Assembly (NCBI GenBank): GCA_013398275.1
Contig: VZSE01008344.1
Span: forward strand, 805,105-869,104
Length of the DNA: 64,000 bases
Reading direction: 5' to 3'
Source of the DNA: Promerops cafer
Taxonomy: Eukaryota > Chordata > Aves > Passeriformes > Nectariniidae
Made by a program: the position numbers and the translations under genes
The notes under the pieces: model-generated
The model's database searches: none
What the model saw: only the letters and a program-made list of their open reading frames with translations
What the model was told of the DNA's origin: nothing
Shown: in pieces, positions 63,237 through 64,000 of the stretch
Numbering within the stretch: the stretch's first letter is position 1
How the letters are laid out: every line of letters begins with the position of its first letter

Positions 63237-63257
63237 ACAAAAAAAATTTTTTTTTGT
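63237..63257. other. A8/T9 palindrome
   Basis: ACA8 followed directly by T9GT forms a near-perfect 20-base inverted repeat able to form a hairpin or cruciform. On its own it has no assigned role, and a chance juxtaposition of A and T runs is likely. Confidence 0.6.
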
Positions 63258-64000
63258 AGAAAAATCGTGTATGTTATAAACATGGTGATTATATGAAGTC
63301 TAGTAAAATTCCATCTAACTAAAACACGTTCCTTTCAGCAAGGACTGAAGTTAAATGAGATTCTTGAAGTGTACCAGACAAGTGTTAGTGGATGATATTA
63401 CTATCTTAGAAACTGGAGCTATTGCTAAAACGTAACACAGCTGTTTAAACTGAAATTAATAGACAGGCATCATGTGCCACTTGATTTTTCTTAGGTAATT
63501 TTCACTGCTGTTCCCAGGAGAGGCTGTGCATGTGGGATTGATTTACAGTGAGAGGGAGGCCTGTGATTATCCTGTTCCTCATCTTACCAATGGGTTTCCT
63601 TTAAAAGCATTCCTGCTCTCCTTCCCACCCCATGTCCCTGCTGGGCTGCAGGGGAAGCCCATGTGGGGAGCTGGAGGAAGGTGCTCAAACAAACCTCCCA
63701 GCTTTAACTGGGCCAAGGGAATCTTTTAGGTATTATTTTATATTTTAGGGGTTTTTTTACTGTTACTCAGTATTGAAATCAGTAATTCTCATGTCCAGGA
63801 GGATGTCCCTTTCCCTGGTCATTTAGGAGATGTTAATTCTCTGACTGACTGGATGCTCTGTGCTTGTTGTTTACAGGTTATTCAGTGGCTATAACCAACT
63901 GTAAAGTGCCATAAATGGAACAATATCATGACTGGCTGCTCCTTCAGATTAACAACTGGCTCTGTGAGTACTGCTGTCCTGATGGGAATTCTGAAAAGCA

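Larger units (their letters stand above)
57460..64000. other. Noncoding unique sequence
   Basis: No supportable gene. It contains a tandem pair of a nine-base unit (GAGACAAAA) near 58670-58690, an interrupted A tract with an ambiguous base (59446-59477), T runs at 60402-60416 and about 61286-61306, and a perfect A8/T9 palindrome near 63237-63257. The GC-rich patches at 59580-59780 and 61440-61680 are CpG-poor with no recognised content. Confidence 0.5.

Noticed and set aside
63877..63963. Possible 87-bp exon with a TTTACAG acceptor before it and a GTGAGT donor after it
   Set aside because: All three plus-strand frames hit stop codons early (TAA in each), so it is not coding. An acceptor/donor pair at this spacing is common by chance. 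A lncRNA exon cannot be excluded without transcripts.

Overview
The window looks like vertebrate nuclear DNA, most likely from a bird. Base composition is AT-leaning (roughly 40% GC by eye) and CpG-poor outside one spot. There are no dense ORFs, ribosome-binding sites or operon layout. The only recognisable dispersed repeats are five short 3' ends of CR1-type LINEs, at about 14.6, 28.9, 34.8, 50.1 and 54.6 kb. CR1 is the dominant LINE of birds and other sauropsids, and the low repeat density fits a bird best. I saw no Alu, B1 or L1 sequence. The lineage call is inference and I cannot name the species or locus.

I found no protein-coding gene, tRNA, rRNA or CRISPR array that I can support. The longest open frame (42.04-42.64 kb, about 190-200 codons) matches no family I recognise and is probably chance. 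The window is therefore best read as intergenic or deep intronic DNA.

Layout: 0-5.7 kb is AT-rich unique sequence, including a long even-textured stretch (2.1-3.5 kb). At 5.78-6.11 kb lies the only CpG-island-like patch seen. From 6.1 to 46.9 kb the DNA is mostly unique, with scattered segments packed with homeodomain, forkhead, SOX or E-box-like cores (10.9, 24.7, 29.2, 33.0-33.6 and 43.8 kb; also 57.1-57.5 kb). These read like conserved noncoding enhancers of a developmental-gene neighbourhood, but conservation cannot be tested here. A GC-rich segment at 19.5-20.3 kb may be a decayed LTR. A (GGAT)n microsatellite sits at 38.8 kb.

The clearest structural oddity is at 47-49.6 kb. A 203-bp block at 47129-47331 reappears base for base at 49274-49476, and that second copy is sandwiched between two near-identical 75-bp copies of local sequence. 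The arrangement A - distant insert - A is what a replication template switch (out 2.1 kb and back) would leave, although an assembly error must be excluded. The same 6-kb interval holds six A/T homopolymers of 16-38 bases, more than elsewhere in the window. No new multi-gene biological system is visible.
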